A stretch of 64,000 nucleotides of DNA. Origin: Hyperoodon ampullatus. Taxonomy: Eukaryota; Chordata; Mammalia; Artiodactyla; Ziphiidae. The notes beneath the pieces are model-generated. The model made no database searches and was not told the DNA's origin. It was given only the letters and a program-made list of their open reading frames with translations. The translations under genes and the position numbers were made by a program. The stretch is taken from the NCBI GenBank assembly GCA_949752795.1, contig OX457057.1:105675513-105739512 (forward strand). Direction: 5' to 3'. Below, piece by piece: positions 1 through 14,999 of this stretch. Position 1 is the stretch's first letter. The number at the start of each line of letters is the position of its first letter.

Positions 1-2978
<2,978 letters not shown>

Positions 2979-3309
2979 TTAGATTCTAAGTACTCCTGGC
3001 TAGGTAATTTTGTATCAAAGGCTTCCATTGAAGAGCAGGATAATTGTCCTATAAGCCTTAAAGACAGAGTTGACCTTAGAGTGTATGTGGGTTTCTGATT
3101 CAAGCAGCCGCAAGGCGGCAGTATTGTGACAAATTTCATGCAATTTGCCCAAAAAGCAATTTTCTTGAGAAACGAGGCCTTTTATTTTAAGGAAGACAAT
3201 TAAAAATTTAAAAAATGACACACTTTCATTAGAATGCTGTGCAAGAATAATTTGGTGTTGGAAGGTAATAGTTCATTCATATGTTACAAATGTACATGAA
3301 GATACAATC

Positions 3310-3415
3310 TCCAAGGCAGAAATCTTTGTTTTGTTTCCTGATACATCTTAAGACTCTAAATACTGCTAGGAACATAGTAGAGGCTTGATAAATATTTGTT
3401 GATTGTTGGGTAATA
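3310..3415 (+). mobile_element. L2/MIR 3'-end fragment
   Basis: The stretch contains an 'aacatagtagaggcttgata' motif followed by aatatttgttgattg. This resembles the 'acatagtaggcgctcaataa' 3' end shared by old mammalian MIR and L2 copies. It is a short, heavily decayed remnant. Confidence 0.4.
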
Positions 3416-3849
3416 TTGAACGAGTTGCAAAATGGGCTTTTTTATAGGAGGTAAAATTCAATCCCAGAGTTTTTGTAAAGGACAGAACGAGAACACATCT
3501 TTTCCTCTTAATGTAACACAAAATTCTCATTGCTGATTCACATATGGGTTCTCTCCACTGTCAAGAAATAGACTGCAATATTAAACTTGGACATGAAATT
3601 CTTTGCCGAATAGTGTAAAGAAATACGTTACTAAAAAACCCTATTCTTATTCAGTAATCCCTTTCTATTATAATTTCTGTTGGGAAGAGGCAATTCTCTG
3701 GAGGAGATTAAGAATGGAATTTACCAACTTTCCCATTGTGTGGTGCTGAGGAAAGCCAAACTCATGCAAATCAGGTCTAGTGCTTTTGGACACTCACCAC
3801 CTTATGGGAAGATGGACCAAGCAAACATGATACAGACAACAGGAAAGAG

Positions 3850-3985
3850 AGACAATAATAAGGGAGGGCACTCTGGCCCTGTGACCTCTTTAGACCTTAT
3901 TTTCTCCATTTATAAAATAAAGGGGTTGGACAGGGCAGTATGTAACCTTCCCTCTAGTTCCACTCCAGAGATCTGATACAAATAG
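3850..3985 (+). mobile_element. Ancient MIR-like SINE fragment
   Basis: It contains 'ctgtgacctctttagacctt' followed by a 'tccatttataaaataaaggg' core and then 'gttggacagg'. This is the typical ancient-SINE pattern of 'tcatctgtaaaatgaggggg' followed by 'ttggactaga'. A related copy lies at 55115-55230. Confidence 0.45.
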
Positions 3986-4155
3986 AGTAAAACTCCCCCT
4001 TGGTCAATTCCAAAACAATGTCTAAGAAGATTTGGAAAGACTTTACACAAATTTAATGAAATGCATAATTTTACATGGTTCTCTCTGGTTTCTGTCCAAT
4101 TCATAGTCAGGGTAATGACAGAACTAGAGTATAGATGGGAGGAAAGACCTTTAGT

Positions 4156-4195
4156 ACAAATTCTTCCTTACCATCAAAGGTAAGGAGGAATTTGT
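4156..4195. repeat. 17-bp near-perfect inverted repeat (hairpin)
   Basis: ACAAATTCTTCCTTACC (4156-4172) is followed by the six-base loop ATCAAA and then GGTAAGGAGGAATTTGT. The second arm is the reverse complement of the first with one mismatch. No known element was recognised around it. Confidence 0.7.
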
Positions 4196-4964
4196 CCTTA
4201 AACGTAAGAATTTGTTCTTAAACTTCTCTTACTTCTCTCCATGGAAACTCACTAACCCTAACTACCTAACAAAACCCACACAATTTTCAATGCTATCACC
4301 AAAACAAAAAACACACATAAAAGCATAAAAATGTCTATTTAATCTACAAAGTATGTATTTGCGTTTGTACACGTGTACATGCATGCATGTAGGTGTGACT
4401 CTGTGTTTCCCTCTGTTATACTGAGTTTAAAATCTTTTTTTGTTTGTTTACTAATTCACGATAGGAAGACTGAGCATCTGTTTTTCAAATAGCCTGATTC
4501 TGAAAAGCAAGTATGATATTTGTAACACAGTCTTCTGAAAAAAAATTCCATGATCACAAAATGACCCTTCCCCACACTGGATGCCTTTCTTTTCTCTTGT
4601 CTGCTCCCTCAGTCAAAACTGCAATTACAATCATCATTAAAGGACAAAAATCTTTCATTCCATAATAAAGTAGACGTGGTTCCTGAACAGGCAATACCTT
4701 GAAGTTCCTGTCAGTTACAGTTTTCAGCACTGAAGATTTTAATGACCACCTCTACCCCCTTATCCCACTCCCTCTTGCAAATTTCCTTGCCAATATTCAA
4801 AACCTAATAGCGACAAGCAATGGCTGCCTCTCAGCTCTTTGAGGGACAATTCAGAAAGAGGGCAGCGTAATCCACCATCTACCCATTAGTATCTGGTATC
4901 CAAGATGGGTGTTGACTATTTCAGTCCAGAAAAAAAGTGGTGGTGGGGAGGAGGAGGTAGGAAC

Positions 4965-5150
4965 TAACAATTATTGAAATCTGCCATGTGCCAGGCATAT
5001 GTTATCTCATTGAATCCCTAAGTAATCCATTTAAATAGGGGCACTATTACTTTATAGATGGAAAAACAGAGACCCAATGAAGTTAAACACCTTGTTCAAG
5101 GTCATTTTGGCAGAACTTCATGGAGACCACATACATGGCTCACAATTTGG
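4965..5150 (-). mobile_element. MIR SINE (reverse orientation)
   Basis: The stretch reads 'ctgccatgtgccaggcatat', then 'tctcattgaatcc', 'ggggcactattactttatag' and 'caccttgttcaaggtcattt'. This follows the reverse complement of the MIR consensus in order, with moderate divergence. Confidence 0.75.
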
Positions 5151-5342
5151 TGATCATTTCAGAATAGTTTTGAGAGCAAGCCTTTAGGGTCAGAATGCCT
5201 TTCCATAATCCTTAAATTGCACCTAATGGCTACTTTGGTGACAGTTAACCTAATAGAAGATTTAGATCACATGTTAAAGTGTATAGAACCTTCAAAAACA
5301 GATGAATGTATTAAAACCTTAAAACCTCTAAGATTACTTTTT

Positions 5343-5551
5343 TTTTTTTTTTTTTTTTTGCAGTACGCGGACCTCTCACTGTTGTGGCCTCTCCCGTTGC
5401 GGAGCACAGGCTCCGGACGCGCAGGCTCAGCGGCCGTGGCTCACAGGCCCAGCCGCTCCGCGGCATGTGGGATCCTCTTAGACCGGGTCACAAACTCGTG
5501 TCCCCTGCATTGGCAGGCAGACTCTCAACCACTGCGCCACCAGGGAAGCCC
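5343..5551 (-). mobile_element. CHR-2 type SINE, full length, with target-site duplication
   Basis: This is a tRNA-derived SINE inserted in reverse. A poly-T tract lies on the left, and the tRNA-like head ends in GGGAAGCCC on the right. The 14-base duplication CTAAGATTACTTTT flanks it (5328-5341 and 5552-5565) and marks a clean, fairly recent retrotransposition by L1 machinery. The frames overlapping it are repeat sequence, not a gene. Confidence 0.95.
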
Positions 5552-5565
5552 CTAAGATTACTTTT

Positions 5566-7058
5566 TATCAATAGTCGTTTTACAAAGACTAAAAGAGTTT
5601 GAGGGAATTTCCCAAGGTTGTCTCTCTCTTCAAGCCCGTTGCTCTTGCTACTGTGCACTCTAGGAGTGTATCTTAACATAAGATCAGTTCCTCTGATTCT
5701 TGGCACTGTACTGAAACTTATGGGCTCCCTGAGATCACCCTGAGACAGTCTGCCTGCCCTAGAGCAGGTCCAGATTTGCTCATGTTCAGAGCTCTCTACA
5801 AGGCCCATTGGGAGCTGGGCCATGTCTCCCCATTGGAAGGGGTCTCAAGAGTCCAGCCCACTTTCCCATCTGTACTCTCTAGCCCGCCAAACTCCTGCTC
5901 CAAAAGTTAGATCTATTTGGCAAAATAGGACCCATGGAGGACTCTGTTGGAGCCATGGATTAGTGTTTAATCACATTACCAGAACCGAGGGAAGCATGAA
6001 ATGGACTGATCAGACAGTAATAACGCAAAGACTGCTTGTAGGGAAGGATGCGCTCACTGGCATGTTGCACTAGGGGGCAGCGAGATGCCAGGAAATGCAC
6101 AATATTCTCATAACGGAGAGCAAAGTCACTTCTCTGTGTCTAACTAGGGAGACTCGTTAAGTAAATGACACTCTGCAAATACAACTTTTGAGCTTTTTCT
6201 TAGTATTTCAGGATAAGTGTAGATTCCAAGTCTCTCCTAACTGGCAGCAGTTTTAGAAATAGGAAATTATTTTGGAAAACATTCAACCCAATTTAAATTT
6301 GGCAAAATACTATTAAAATACACCCTTCCACCCATATCCCACCCCAACATGCAGCTAAACACAGCCCTTAAATTTCAGTTCACAGGGCAGCAAGAGAAAT
6401 AAATAAGTACAGAGAAAACAAATGTTGACCAGGGGGGAGAAATGAAAGCATATGGCACAGAACCTGATTCATCACACTCGTGAGTCCTGCAGGGCTCCTA
6501 CCTGTGTGTGAATTTGTTTAAGACAGTTCAAGAAGCTTGGGTGTAATTAGTAGCATAAGCCTAGAGAAAGAAAACATTAATCATTTTAGGAAAACTACAC
6601 ACTAGATGTGTCAGTGAAGGAAGAAGGTTTTAGTCTGGCACACCTCAAACACCTTAGGAAATAAAATCAGCTTTCTATTGCCTGGAGACATCAACTGTAC
6701 ATGGTTATTGCTGAGTCTTGCCCTCTAGCAGTTATTGATAAAATCATTCAAAGGATGGAATGAAGTCATTTATGGACACAATCCATTACCTTTTATTTAC
6801 TTTATCAGCCTCAACTAATTTGAAGCCTGGCAGGAGGGCGTCCTAACCTAAACACTTACACCCTAGACTTCTATGGCAAGAACGTACTCATGTAAATGCA
6901 GAGAATCTAGCTGGCTCACGTGAGCCCACTGTCCCAGAGACACAGGGTAGATCCATAACTATTTTTCTTTCATATACCGCAAATTCTCCAAATTTTACTT
7001 TGGTGTTCCTATATTCTAATAGAATTACTAAAACCCTCTCAAAAATAAGTGAAACATT
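5566..7058. other. Intronic sequence with no recognised feature
   Basis: I see no repeat family, exon or RNA gene in this stretch. The small open frames (for example 5822-6073) resemble nothing I recognise. Confidence 0.5.
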
Positions 7059-7059
7059 G

Positions 7060-7232
7060 CACAGGGAACTTTATTCAATATCCTGTGATTAAACCATAAT
7101 GGAAAAGAATATGAAAAAGAATGTATATATATATATATGTATAACTGAATCACTTTGCTGTACAGCAGAAATTATAATAACACAACATTGTATATCAAAA
7201 ATACTTCAGTAAAATAAATTGACAAAAAAGCA
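7060..7232 (+). mobile_element. L1 3' end, 5'-truncated
   Basis: The order 'acagggaacttt', 'ataatggaaaagaat', a (TA)n run near 7117-7138, 'aactgaatcactttgctgta' and a final 'cttcagtaaaata' is the end of the artiodactyl-type L1 3' UTR. Only about 170 bases are present. Confidence 0.85.
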
Positions 7233-9382
7233 AGTGAAAAGTAGCTTTTGGATGATGAGAGTGGGATTGCTTCCTTCTATTAGCACAAATAATCAGCTGA
7301 TACAGGGGAAGACAAGGGCAGACAAGGGTATGTCTGCTCTCTTCTGCTGCCTTTGCTAGCGTGTCAGGGGGTCTGTTGCCCTGGATGATCAGAGATGAGA
7401 TTCCCACAGTCATCCACCCTGAACTGATCAGAGCCTATGGAGCTCTATGAAGCAAAAGCCCCAAATAAAATCAATGCAACATTGAAAAAGTCAGGTTCTG
7501 TCAAGAGTTATTTAATACCGTGCAGATATGCAAAGCTGTACTTTGTCAATACTCTGCTGAAAGGATAACCTTTTTGTTAAGTAGATTTACTGCCAAATGG
7601 ACAGGGATTTGTGAATGTCTTTCTCATACCGGGTTTTTTCTTCAAAAGGAGTCTTGGATCTCCATCAGCAAAGGAGTGTTAGTATGGGCTGTTGGCCAGC
7701 AGAAGAAATATTTTTATTACATTGAACTGGCTGCTCTAATCGTTATTTGTTAAAAAGGGATTCTAACTGTAAAATGAGTCGGAAATATGTTTAAAAAAAT
7801 GGGTACACATTACGTAACAAACAAGAACAATATAAAGGACCAGGATAGGCAGTTTGACTGTCTTTACTAAATAAGTTCTCATTATAGACTCTCCTTTAAT
7901 TATAGGTTCCTCACAATTTATTATAAAGACTATTCTTTGACATATCATCATCATGCTGTTATAAGTGCTCCTTATTTAGGAATTAGTTCACATGGCTGTC
8001 ACATTTTCTCAATGAGATTGTAAGCTCTTTAGGTTGGAAAAATTGTTTTATGTGTTTTGCAGCTCATAGTGTCCAATAGTGAATAGAAAACAGAGCAAGG
8101 CTCTCTGTGTAAATATCTGTTGTTCAACAGAGAAGATGCTTAGAATGACAATTTTGACCCTGGGAATCATAAAGCACTAGAATGTCAGGAAACTGAGCAG
8201 GGCATACGTAGCCTTGAAGTCCTTCGGGAGGAAAACAGACTGTATCTGATCTAACATGGTTCACATCAGGGTCATTAACAAGGGTGTGAGGAGTTAGACC
8301 CTGCTAAACCATTCCTCTGCTAAAACACGTTTCCTGGGAGTGACTCAGACTAGCAACCAGACTGGCAACCAGGGGAATGAGGCAGCTCTTCCTGACAGTA
8401 GGGAAAAGCCAAGGACTCACATACACACATGTGTTGATTATAAAACCATTCCTCCCACATCTTTCCTTCTTCCTCCTTTCTCCCATCTCGCATCAAGAGA
8501 TGATGTCCTGCTCCCTCTTCCCTTCCACCTACTGCCTACGGGCTGCAAATTCTGTGATTCCTTTCTCTTTCAAGACCCCTTTGATATTCTTAGAGCTTGA
8601 TTCTATGGTGGAAGGTATCAGGGTAGGGTGGGGAGAGTAGGAGCCACATATAAAATGAGCCCTCTAGGTCCAGAATCTGAACCTGACCCTTGCCCCCTGC
8701 AGCAACACTACCACCGGGTCTGTCTACCCTAATCTTCTGACCTTGCCCAAGAGTGTGCTGGATCGGATTGCCCACAGCTCTTCCTGACTCTGTTTAGTGG
8801 GGCTGTGTTGGTAACCTGAAACTTGCTGTGTTGGGAGCATTTAAACTAAGGCAATGGCAAATGCTACCAATAAGAGCTTTCCTCCTGGAGAGGAGGTGAT
8901 TAAACATTTACCAGCACATTGAGGGCCCCCATCCCAGGAAGGCCTGTTGGTCTAAGGCTGACTTAGAGATGAATTTGATTTAAAACGCCAAGGCTGTCTC
9001 TGCGAAAATACTGAGGGCAAAGCAGATTCTCTCCATCTATTGCCCCTCCCAACCCCAATACACATTGTGCAGCAGTGTGCTATGTGAATTCATAATTAAG
9101 TGTCTGCTGATGCTGTTTCAGGTGTGGCCCAGTCTTAAGCACTATCCTTCGAAATGGGCTCTATAAAAACAGGTGACAAGGTAAGGACAGAGAGGCCACT
9201 GTGGGAAGAGCAGGGCCAAGCTACTCCAAGGTTCTCCTTTCCTCTTGGCCATCTAAGGGGTCTACTTCCACATGCAGGATCTGAGCACCGGGGTCATTGC
9301 CATGGGAGGGCCCCAGCATCCCTTGCCCATAGGTGACGAGGCTCCATCATATTTTGGTGGCCCCTTGGAGAAGCACAGGTCA
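7233..9382. other. Intronic sequence, little recognised
   Basis: A short L2-like 3' remnant near 8005-8090 ('gattgtaagctctttaggtt') is the only repeat I can suggest. The rest, including the open frames at 8304-8640, shows no recognisable coding, RNA or repeat signature. Confidence 0.45.
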
Positions 9383-9620
9383 TTGTGGCATAGTAATTAA
9401 GAGCCTGGACTCGGGAGACAGAATGCCTGTTTTTGAATCTCAGCAAACCAGCTGTGTGTCCTTGGGCAAGTTATTTAACTTCTCTGTGCCTCATGTATAA
9501 ATGAGGGTAACTACAGTACCTATCTTTTGGGATTGTTGTGAAGATTGAATGAGACAATCTATAGAGAATCTTTCTGAGCACAGCACTTAGCAACAATCAT
9601 AGCCATCGTGATGGATATTA
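9383..9620 (+). mobile_element. MIR SINE, nearly full length
   Basis: The order is 'tggcatagtaattaagagcc', 'tgaatctcagcaaaccagct', 'tccttgggcaagttatttaa', 'cttctctgtgcctcatgtat' and 'attgttgtgaagattgaatg'. This follows the MIR consensus from the tRNA-like head through the CORE domain to the 3' region. Confidence 0.88.
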
Positions 9621-10609
9621 TTTTGGGGGCTTCTCCTTGGGTTAGTCATTAGAACAAACATGGTTGTTCTATACATGCTGTTTCAAGTGTGGAAAGCTTA
9701 GGGTTGAATGAAGAAAAAAATATCAAACAGAGTAACAACAGCTGACTCATGAGTGACAGTCAACTTATAAAATAATTTTCTCTTTGATAACAATAAACTT
9801 GTTAACTAATATATTTTTAAAATATTTTAGGTCTTTGGAAGAGAGGCCAACAATCGTGAACACAGGCTATTTAAAATTCTACAGGTATAGAATTCTCAGA
9901 GCTGTGGGAGAGGATGTGAGAGCGAGGCAGGAGGGAACTTTAAATCCTTTTGCACCTGGTGCAGGTTTGTCAGCGATGTCAACCCATCATCAACTGTGAA
10001 AAGACATCGATTAGAGTTAAATAAGGAGTACAGAAGCTGACTAAGGAGATGATGAGTTCTGAGGACCAGCTACCAGGCTGATTTTCATTAGAGATGGGGA
10101 CCTGCTTACTTGGTTTTAAACAAATAAGAGCTTGGCTTTGAAATATATCAGGTAGGGCTAGTTCTTAAAAACAAAGGCAAAGTGACTGAAGTTTATTCTT
10201 GATAGAGAACCTTAGTGCATCCCTCTCTCCAGATAAGATGGGCTCCCTGACCTGCTGCTGTATCCTGGCTTCCCTGGGCCCTTACAGGTGAATTTCTAGA
10301 ATTCACCATCCCCTTCTCCTGGGTAGAATAAAATTGATCCACATCACCTCCTATTCAACTCAGGGCCTTAATAGTTGATTTTGGTAACTGGATGAATAAA
10401 TATACCTCAAGGCTTTAGTGAAATTTAGTATTAAAAAATACTTTAAAAAGTATTTTTTTAATTAAAAAGTATCTTTTTCTTTCCAAACTATCTTCATTTT
10501 CAAAAAGGAATCCCAGTGACTCCTGGACTAACTCAAATGGATGCCCTGCTAAGGAGAGTATTTTAGGCAGTGGGTTGGGCCAGTGTAAAAGGCTCGCCTA
10601 GAATCATAC
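9621..10609. other. Intronic sequence with no recognised repeat
   Basis: No element was recognised. It holds an AT-rich perfect inverted repeat at 10433-10458 (AAAAAATACTTT, two bases, AAAGTATTTTTT). Confidence 0.5.
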
Positions 10610-10685
10610 CACCTGGATAACTTCCTACATTGCCCATGTGCCTGGCATATAGTAGCATTCAATAAATGTTTCTGGAACTTAGCAG
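10610..10685 (+). mobile_element. MIR 3'-end fragment
   Basis: It contains 'gtgcctggcatatagtagca' followed by ttcaataaatgtttctg, which matches the 3' end of MIR. Confidence 0.55.
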
Positions 10686-10989
10686 CCAAAACCACACACT
10701 AAAGAGAATTTTTACACATGCTTAGTATGAGAATGCCAACTAAGTATGCGGCATTTTATCGGCTACACTCAGCACTTTGGAAGGAACCATGTCTCTGAAT
10801 CACTGAGCATTTGAATGAAAGGAAGAGCATATCCTCTGGATGTTCAGACAACACTCTAACGTCTTATATTCACTGATGAGAACTCAGAAGGCTAGAAGCA
10901 TCTTTACTGTGTATGCACATACTACCTGTTTGGTGTTCCTTGTCTTCATGAATATTAAATGTGATCACTAATTAAAATTACTGAAGTTC

Positions 10990-11215
10990 TGGTGTAAAGA
11001 TGCAGAGCTCTGAAGTGGTATCGAATTCTGCCTCTGTAGTTTCTCTGCTAAATGACCTTGGATCTACCTTTGTGACTCAGTTTTCTCATTTATAAAAATG
11101 GGGCTAATAATAGAAACTTCCAAAGGTTGTAGGAAGTCTCTAATGATAAAATATATATATTGAAGCATTTTGTAAATTGTAAAGCTACATGCAAAGGTAA
11201 AATATTAATGCATGC
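10990..11215 (+). mobile_element. MIR SINE, diverged
   Basis: It contains 'atgaccttggatctaccttt', 'gactcagttttctcatttat', 'aaaatggggctaataataga' and 'aaggttgtaggaagtctcta'. These follow the MIR consensus order with many substitutions. Confidence 0.65.
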
Positions 11216-12361
11216 AAAGAAAAGATTACGATTCTCCTTAGAAAATTTTGCAAAAAATGGGTTAAAACAGGTGATGATTGCTGTAATTTTGAATTTGGAT
11301 ATGTCCTGAGGATCTTCTTTGGACAGTTTAGCCTCTGAGCTTAGGCTGTTTGATTGTTTGTCTTTTGTTTTTCAGGGTTCTTGGCTCATCCCAGCAATCT
11401 AGTACGTGAGTCTAATTCGGTTTTGCTCCATGCATCAGAGAGTTTTAAGACAGCTATTAAAACACCACATGGAAAAGCTTTGCAGGGAATTCTACTCCAC
11501 AGAGAAGCCACAGAAACCACTACACACCTTAACTATCTCCCCACCCCCAGAGTTGGCTAAAGTTACAGCTCCATTATGTTAGTACAATCCAGCCAATTTT
11601 ATTGCTTGGAGCAAAATCTGAGGTCCAAAATGAACTTCAGAACATAAAAAGTAAGGCAAACCTCAAAAGGAAACAAGCTTCTTTGGGTTTTCAAACAAAT
11701 ATTACATATCAGAGGCATTCTTCTAATGGAGGAGACCAAGCAAAGCCAAGAGGAGTACTGCTAATTGCTCCACGAATGTAAAGTTGGAATCAGGGACTCA
11801 CCCCAAAGAAAGGAGGTCTCTTTTCATCATCAGATATTAAAGGCTACAACCTTTCATCAACTCCCTCCTCAGACATGAGACCCCTTTGTGCCTTCCTCGA
11901 GTCCCTTCAGTATTGAATTACTATCTTCCACGTTAAAAATTAAGATATATTTTCAAGACTCAATATGAGCTCATTAGTTATCCTAATTTAGCCCTTTCCT
12001 TTTTTTTCCCCCCACCTTCCTTTGTCTAATGAAATGTCATTTTTTCCCTAAGCATTGTGACATAGTCCATGAACTTGTATGGCTTTGGCACTACCGCTAC
12101 ACAAAGGAAACAAAATAACCAAACAATGCTCTTTCTAATTAGCCATCCATGCCCCATAGCTGCTGCTTGGTTTGTTACATTTCACTTGTCATTTGTTCAC
12201 TGCAAAGCCACCGATACAGTTTAATTTTTACATTCATCTTGAGTGAGTGCGGAATACCCAAGGATACTTCTGACTATCACAAGGATATAAGACTGTCCTG
12301 ATTACAAGCACTCTATCCTATTTGCCCCAAAATTCAATAAAATGTCTAAGAAATGCCATTT
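11216..12361. other. Intronic sequence with no recognised feature
   Basis: It has AT-rich segments and a T/C-rich run near 11998-12012. No coding, RNA or repeat assignment could be made. Confidence 0.5.
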
Positions 12362-12582
12362 CTTTTCTTTTTTTTTTTTTTTTTTTTTTTTGCGGTACAC
12401 AGACCTCTCACTGTTGTGGCCTCTCCCGTTGCGGAGCACAGGCTCTGGACGCGCAGGCTCAGCAGCCGTGGCTCACGGGCCCAGCCGCTCTGCGGCATGT
12501 GGGATCTTCCCGGACCGGGGCATGAACCCGTGTCCCTGCATCGGCAGGCGGACTCTCAACCACTGCGCCACCAGGGAAGCCC
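12362..12582 (-). mobile_element. CHR-2 type SINE, full length
   Basis: A long poly-T tract (about 12364-12391) leads into 'gcggtacacagacctctcac' and ends at the reversed tRNA-like head CCAGGGAAGCCC. A degenerate duplication may flank it (agaaatgcca on the left, agaaactcca on the right). The copy is close to the 5343-5551 element. Confidence 0.95.
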
Positions 12583-13829
12583 AGAAACTCCACTATTTTG
12601 GTAACCAAATTTCATTCCCCATACAGTCTCTAATACCTGGAAGCAGAACAAAAATTCTTTGTCTGACCACCTGCTCTGATTTTTAGGTCAAAAGCTATGT
12701 TCTTCAAATTATGATGTGGGAAAGAAGGGACATCCAAGGATGATCCCAGGCAGTATCAGATCTTCTAGATACCTGAGTTTGTGTCACGTTAGTAGGGAGT
12801 GATGAGACTATCCAAACACTCCCTGAGGGTGTCAGAAAAACTATGAGAGTGTACCTTGAGCAAGAAGCGTGGTAGAGAATCTGTGTTCTGCTTCAATTCA
12901 ACAAAAAAAAAGAGGCGGAGTTCAACTCAACCAGCATTTATTAAATTACTCTGGTTAAATGTCTGAGATATAACAAACTGCAAAGGATACCCCAAAATGA
13001 CTAAGATAGGAGTTTGAAAATGGGCAAACAGTGCTTATACATGAAAATAAGTTCCTTAAAAGGTCTTTTCCTTGTGCAAGCTACTTGGCCACCCAGTTGC
13101 TTTGACTGGCCTGTCAAAGGAGTTAGGGTGTGTTGCTCCCCAGATCTAGTTCTGTGCAGCAATCCTGACTTTTCCAGGATGCAAGAGGTGATGGAGATCT
13201 GCCTCTGAGTGAGGAAACTGGGGTAAAACCTCCAAATCATCAAGTGAAGGGTTAAATGTATTGATCGGTACCAATCAATCTTAGTGGGAGGGCAGATTGG
13301 AGTGTGGGTGGGTATCTGAGGCAGCTCCTGAGATCATTTTCCTAGACTGCTTGTAATTTCCTTCAGATCTCCACTCAACTGTCCGTGTTGTAGGGAAGGT
13401 TTTCTAGGAGGTGGACAAGAAGGTGAGGTGAAGGAGAGCCAGGAGGGGAGGTGTCACTGAAGCCAGAAGAACAGTGGTGTATGTCGTCAAAGGCAATTAG
13501 AAGGTTACCACTGACCTTAGCAAAAGCATTTGTACTTGAGTGAAACTGCTTCCTGCTCATTCCTTCACTCCTGCAATCCTATACGCCCTCATAATTCACA
13601 TATCTCCTTTATAATATGAACCTCACATGGTTTAAGGACCACATGACAATATATTCTAAGTTAATGATTATGATGAATTTCAAGCCCTAGACCTGGTTAT
13701 GGTTATTAATTTTCCCTAACTACATAGGTACATGGAGTCTATTTATTGGTTACATCAGGGCAGTAATTCATTATAATTATTCCTTTCCTATTGATTCCCT
13801 AATATAGTTCTTACAATAGCTCTTTCAAT
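12583..13829. other. Intronic sequence with no recognised repeat
   Basis: The open frames at 13001-13243, 13014-13208 and 13375-13560 have no homology I recognise. No structured RNA or clear repeat was seen. Confidence 0.45.
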
Positions 13830-13930
13830 GTTATAATGAAAAGACCACTGGATTTAGCACCAGAAAACCTGATCATTAGTCCTGATTCCAACCACGTGGT
13901 CTTGGAAAAACACTCATGTACTCAGAACCT
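13830..13930 (+). mobile_element. MIR 5'-half fragment
   Basis: It reads 'gaccactggatttagcacca', 'gaaaacctgatcattagtcc' and 'tgattccaaccacgtggtct', like the tRNA-like head of MIR ('ctggagtcagacagacctgg'). Confidence 0.5.
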
Positions 13931-13959
13931 GGACCTAAACAAAATAGTACTTACAGTAG

Positions 13960-14090
13960 GGAGTCATTCATTCATTCATTCATTCAATAAATATTTACCG
14001 AGGAGTTACTATGTGTCAAACATTGAAATGGGCATTAGGAATAGAATGCATAGGCATAAGGCATAATCACTACCCTTAAATAGCATCAGC
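13960..14090 (-). mobile_element. L2 3' end, reverse orientation
   Basis: A (TTCA)n run is followed by 'caataaatatttaccgagga' and 'ttactatgtgtcaaacattg', the reversed L2 3' terminus. A separate piece with 'gacccacattctagtaaggg' near 14665-14745 may be more of the same element. Confidence 0.6.
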
Positions 14091-14999
14091 CTGGGGAAGA
14101 AAAATCCACAAATAATGGAGAAAAGAGATTATAGTTAAAAGTATTTCATAAGAAAGTGCTGTATAAAGTATCCATTTCTTTTATTATATTGTTTATCCTA
14201 ATTTATTCACTAATAACTTTTGCTATGTGGGTACCTATGCTACACTGGAAATGAAGGATGCAAAGATTAATAAGACAAGGGAAATTAAAGGAAATGAACT
14301 AAATCTGTATTTCTCAGCATGGTTAGACTTCAAAACATAATGATGATTTAAAAAAAAAGATAAAATTGCAGAACTGGTAAGTACAATACGGAACCATTTG
14401 TGTAAATTAAAAAAGCATAAACAATATTACATAATATTCATGGATATAGATAAATAGATACATAGATAGGCTCAGAGGATATGCCTTCATGACAGTGTGT
14501 GCTCCTAGGAAGGGAGAGAAAGGAATGCAACAGGGGCTGGGGGTAAGGACAAAATGTTCTTCCATTTTTTTCCCAGTGTTTATTTAAAAAAAAAGAAAGA
14601 GAAAGTAGCAATTGTCACGATGGTACAAATGTCCTTGTTATATTAACCTTTGTGCTTTCCTGCGTTAACAAAGAAGGAAGTCTCTGCTCTCAAAAGACCC
14701 ACATTCTAGTAAGGGAGGCAGATATGTGCACAGTCATAACGTAAAATCATATGGGTTTTACTGTTGACCGCATCTCTCCCTGCGTCTTATGTCCCTGACT
14801 CACGGGCAGATGCCGCTTGAAGAAAGAGTGGAAGGAATTCTTTGCCTATGTCTCATGTCTGTCAAGCTTCTATCTACACAGTGGCCACACCTCCACCTCC
14901 TTGGAAGAGCAAGGCTCTCTTGCTTAGGTTTCTTCCCCTTTTCACATTTTCATCTCAGTACGTCCTTCACCAGTCTGAAGAACTTGCCCCTTTTTCTCG
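14091..14999. other. Intronic sequence, mostly unassigned
   Basis: AT-rich stretches include an A run at about 14350-14358 and 'gatagataaatagatacata' near 14446. Apart from the possible L2 piece near 14665-14745, nothing is recognised. Confidence 0.4.

Noticed and set aside
13965..13988. (TTCA)n run as a CRISPR-like or satellite array
   Set aside because: It is the terminal simple repeat of a reversed L2. No spaced direct-repeat array of CRISPR type exists, nor is one expected in a mammal.
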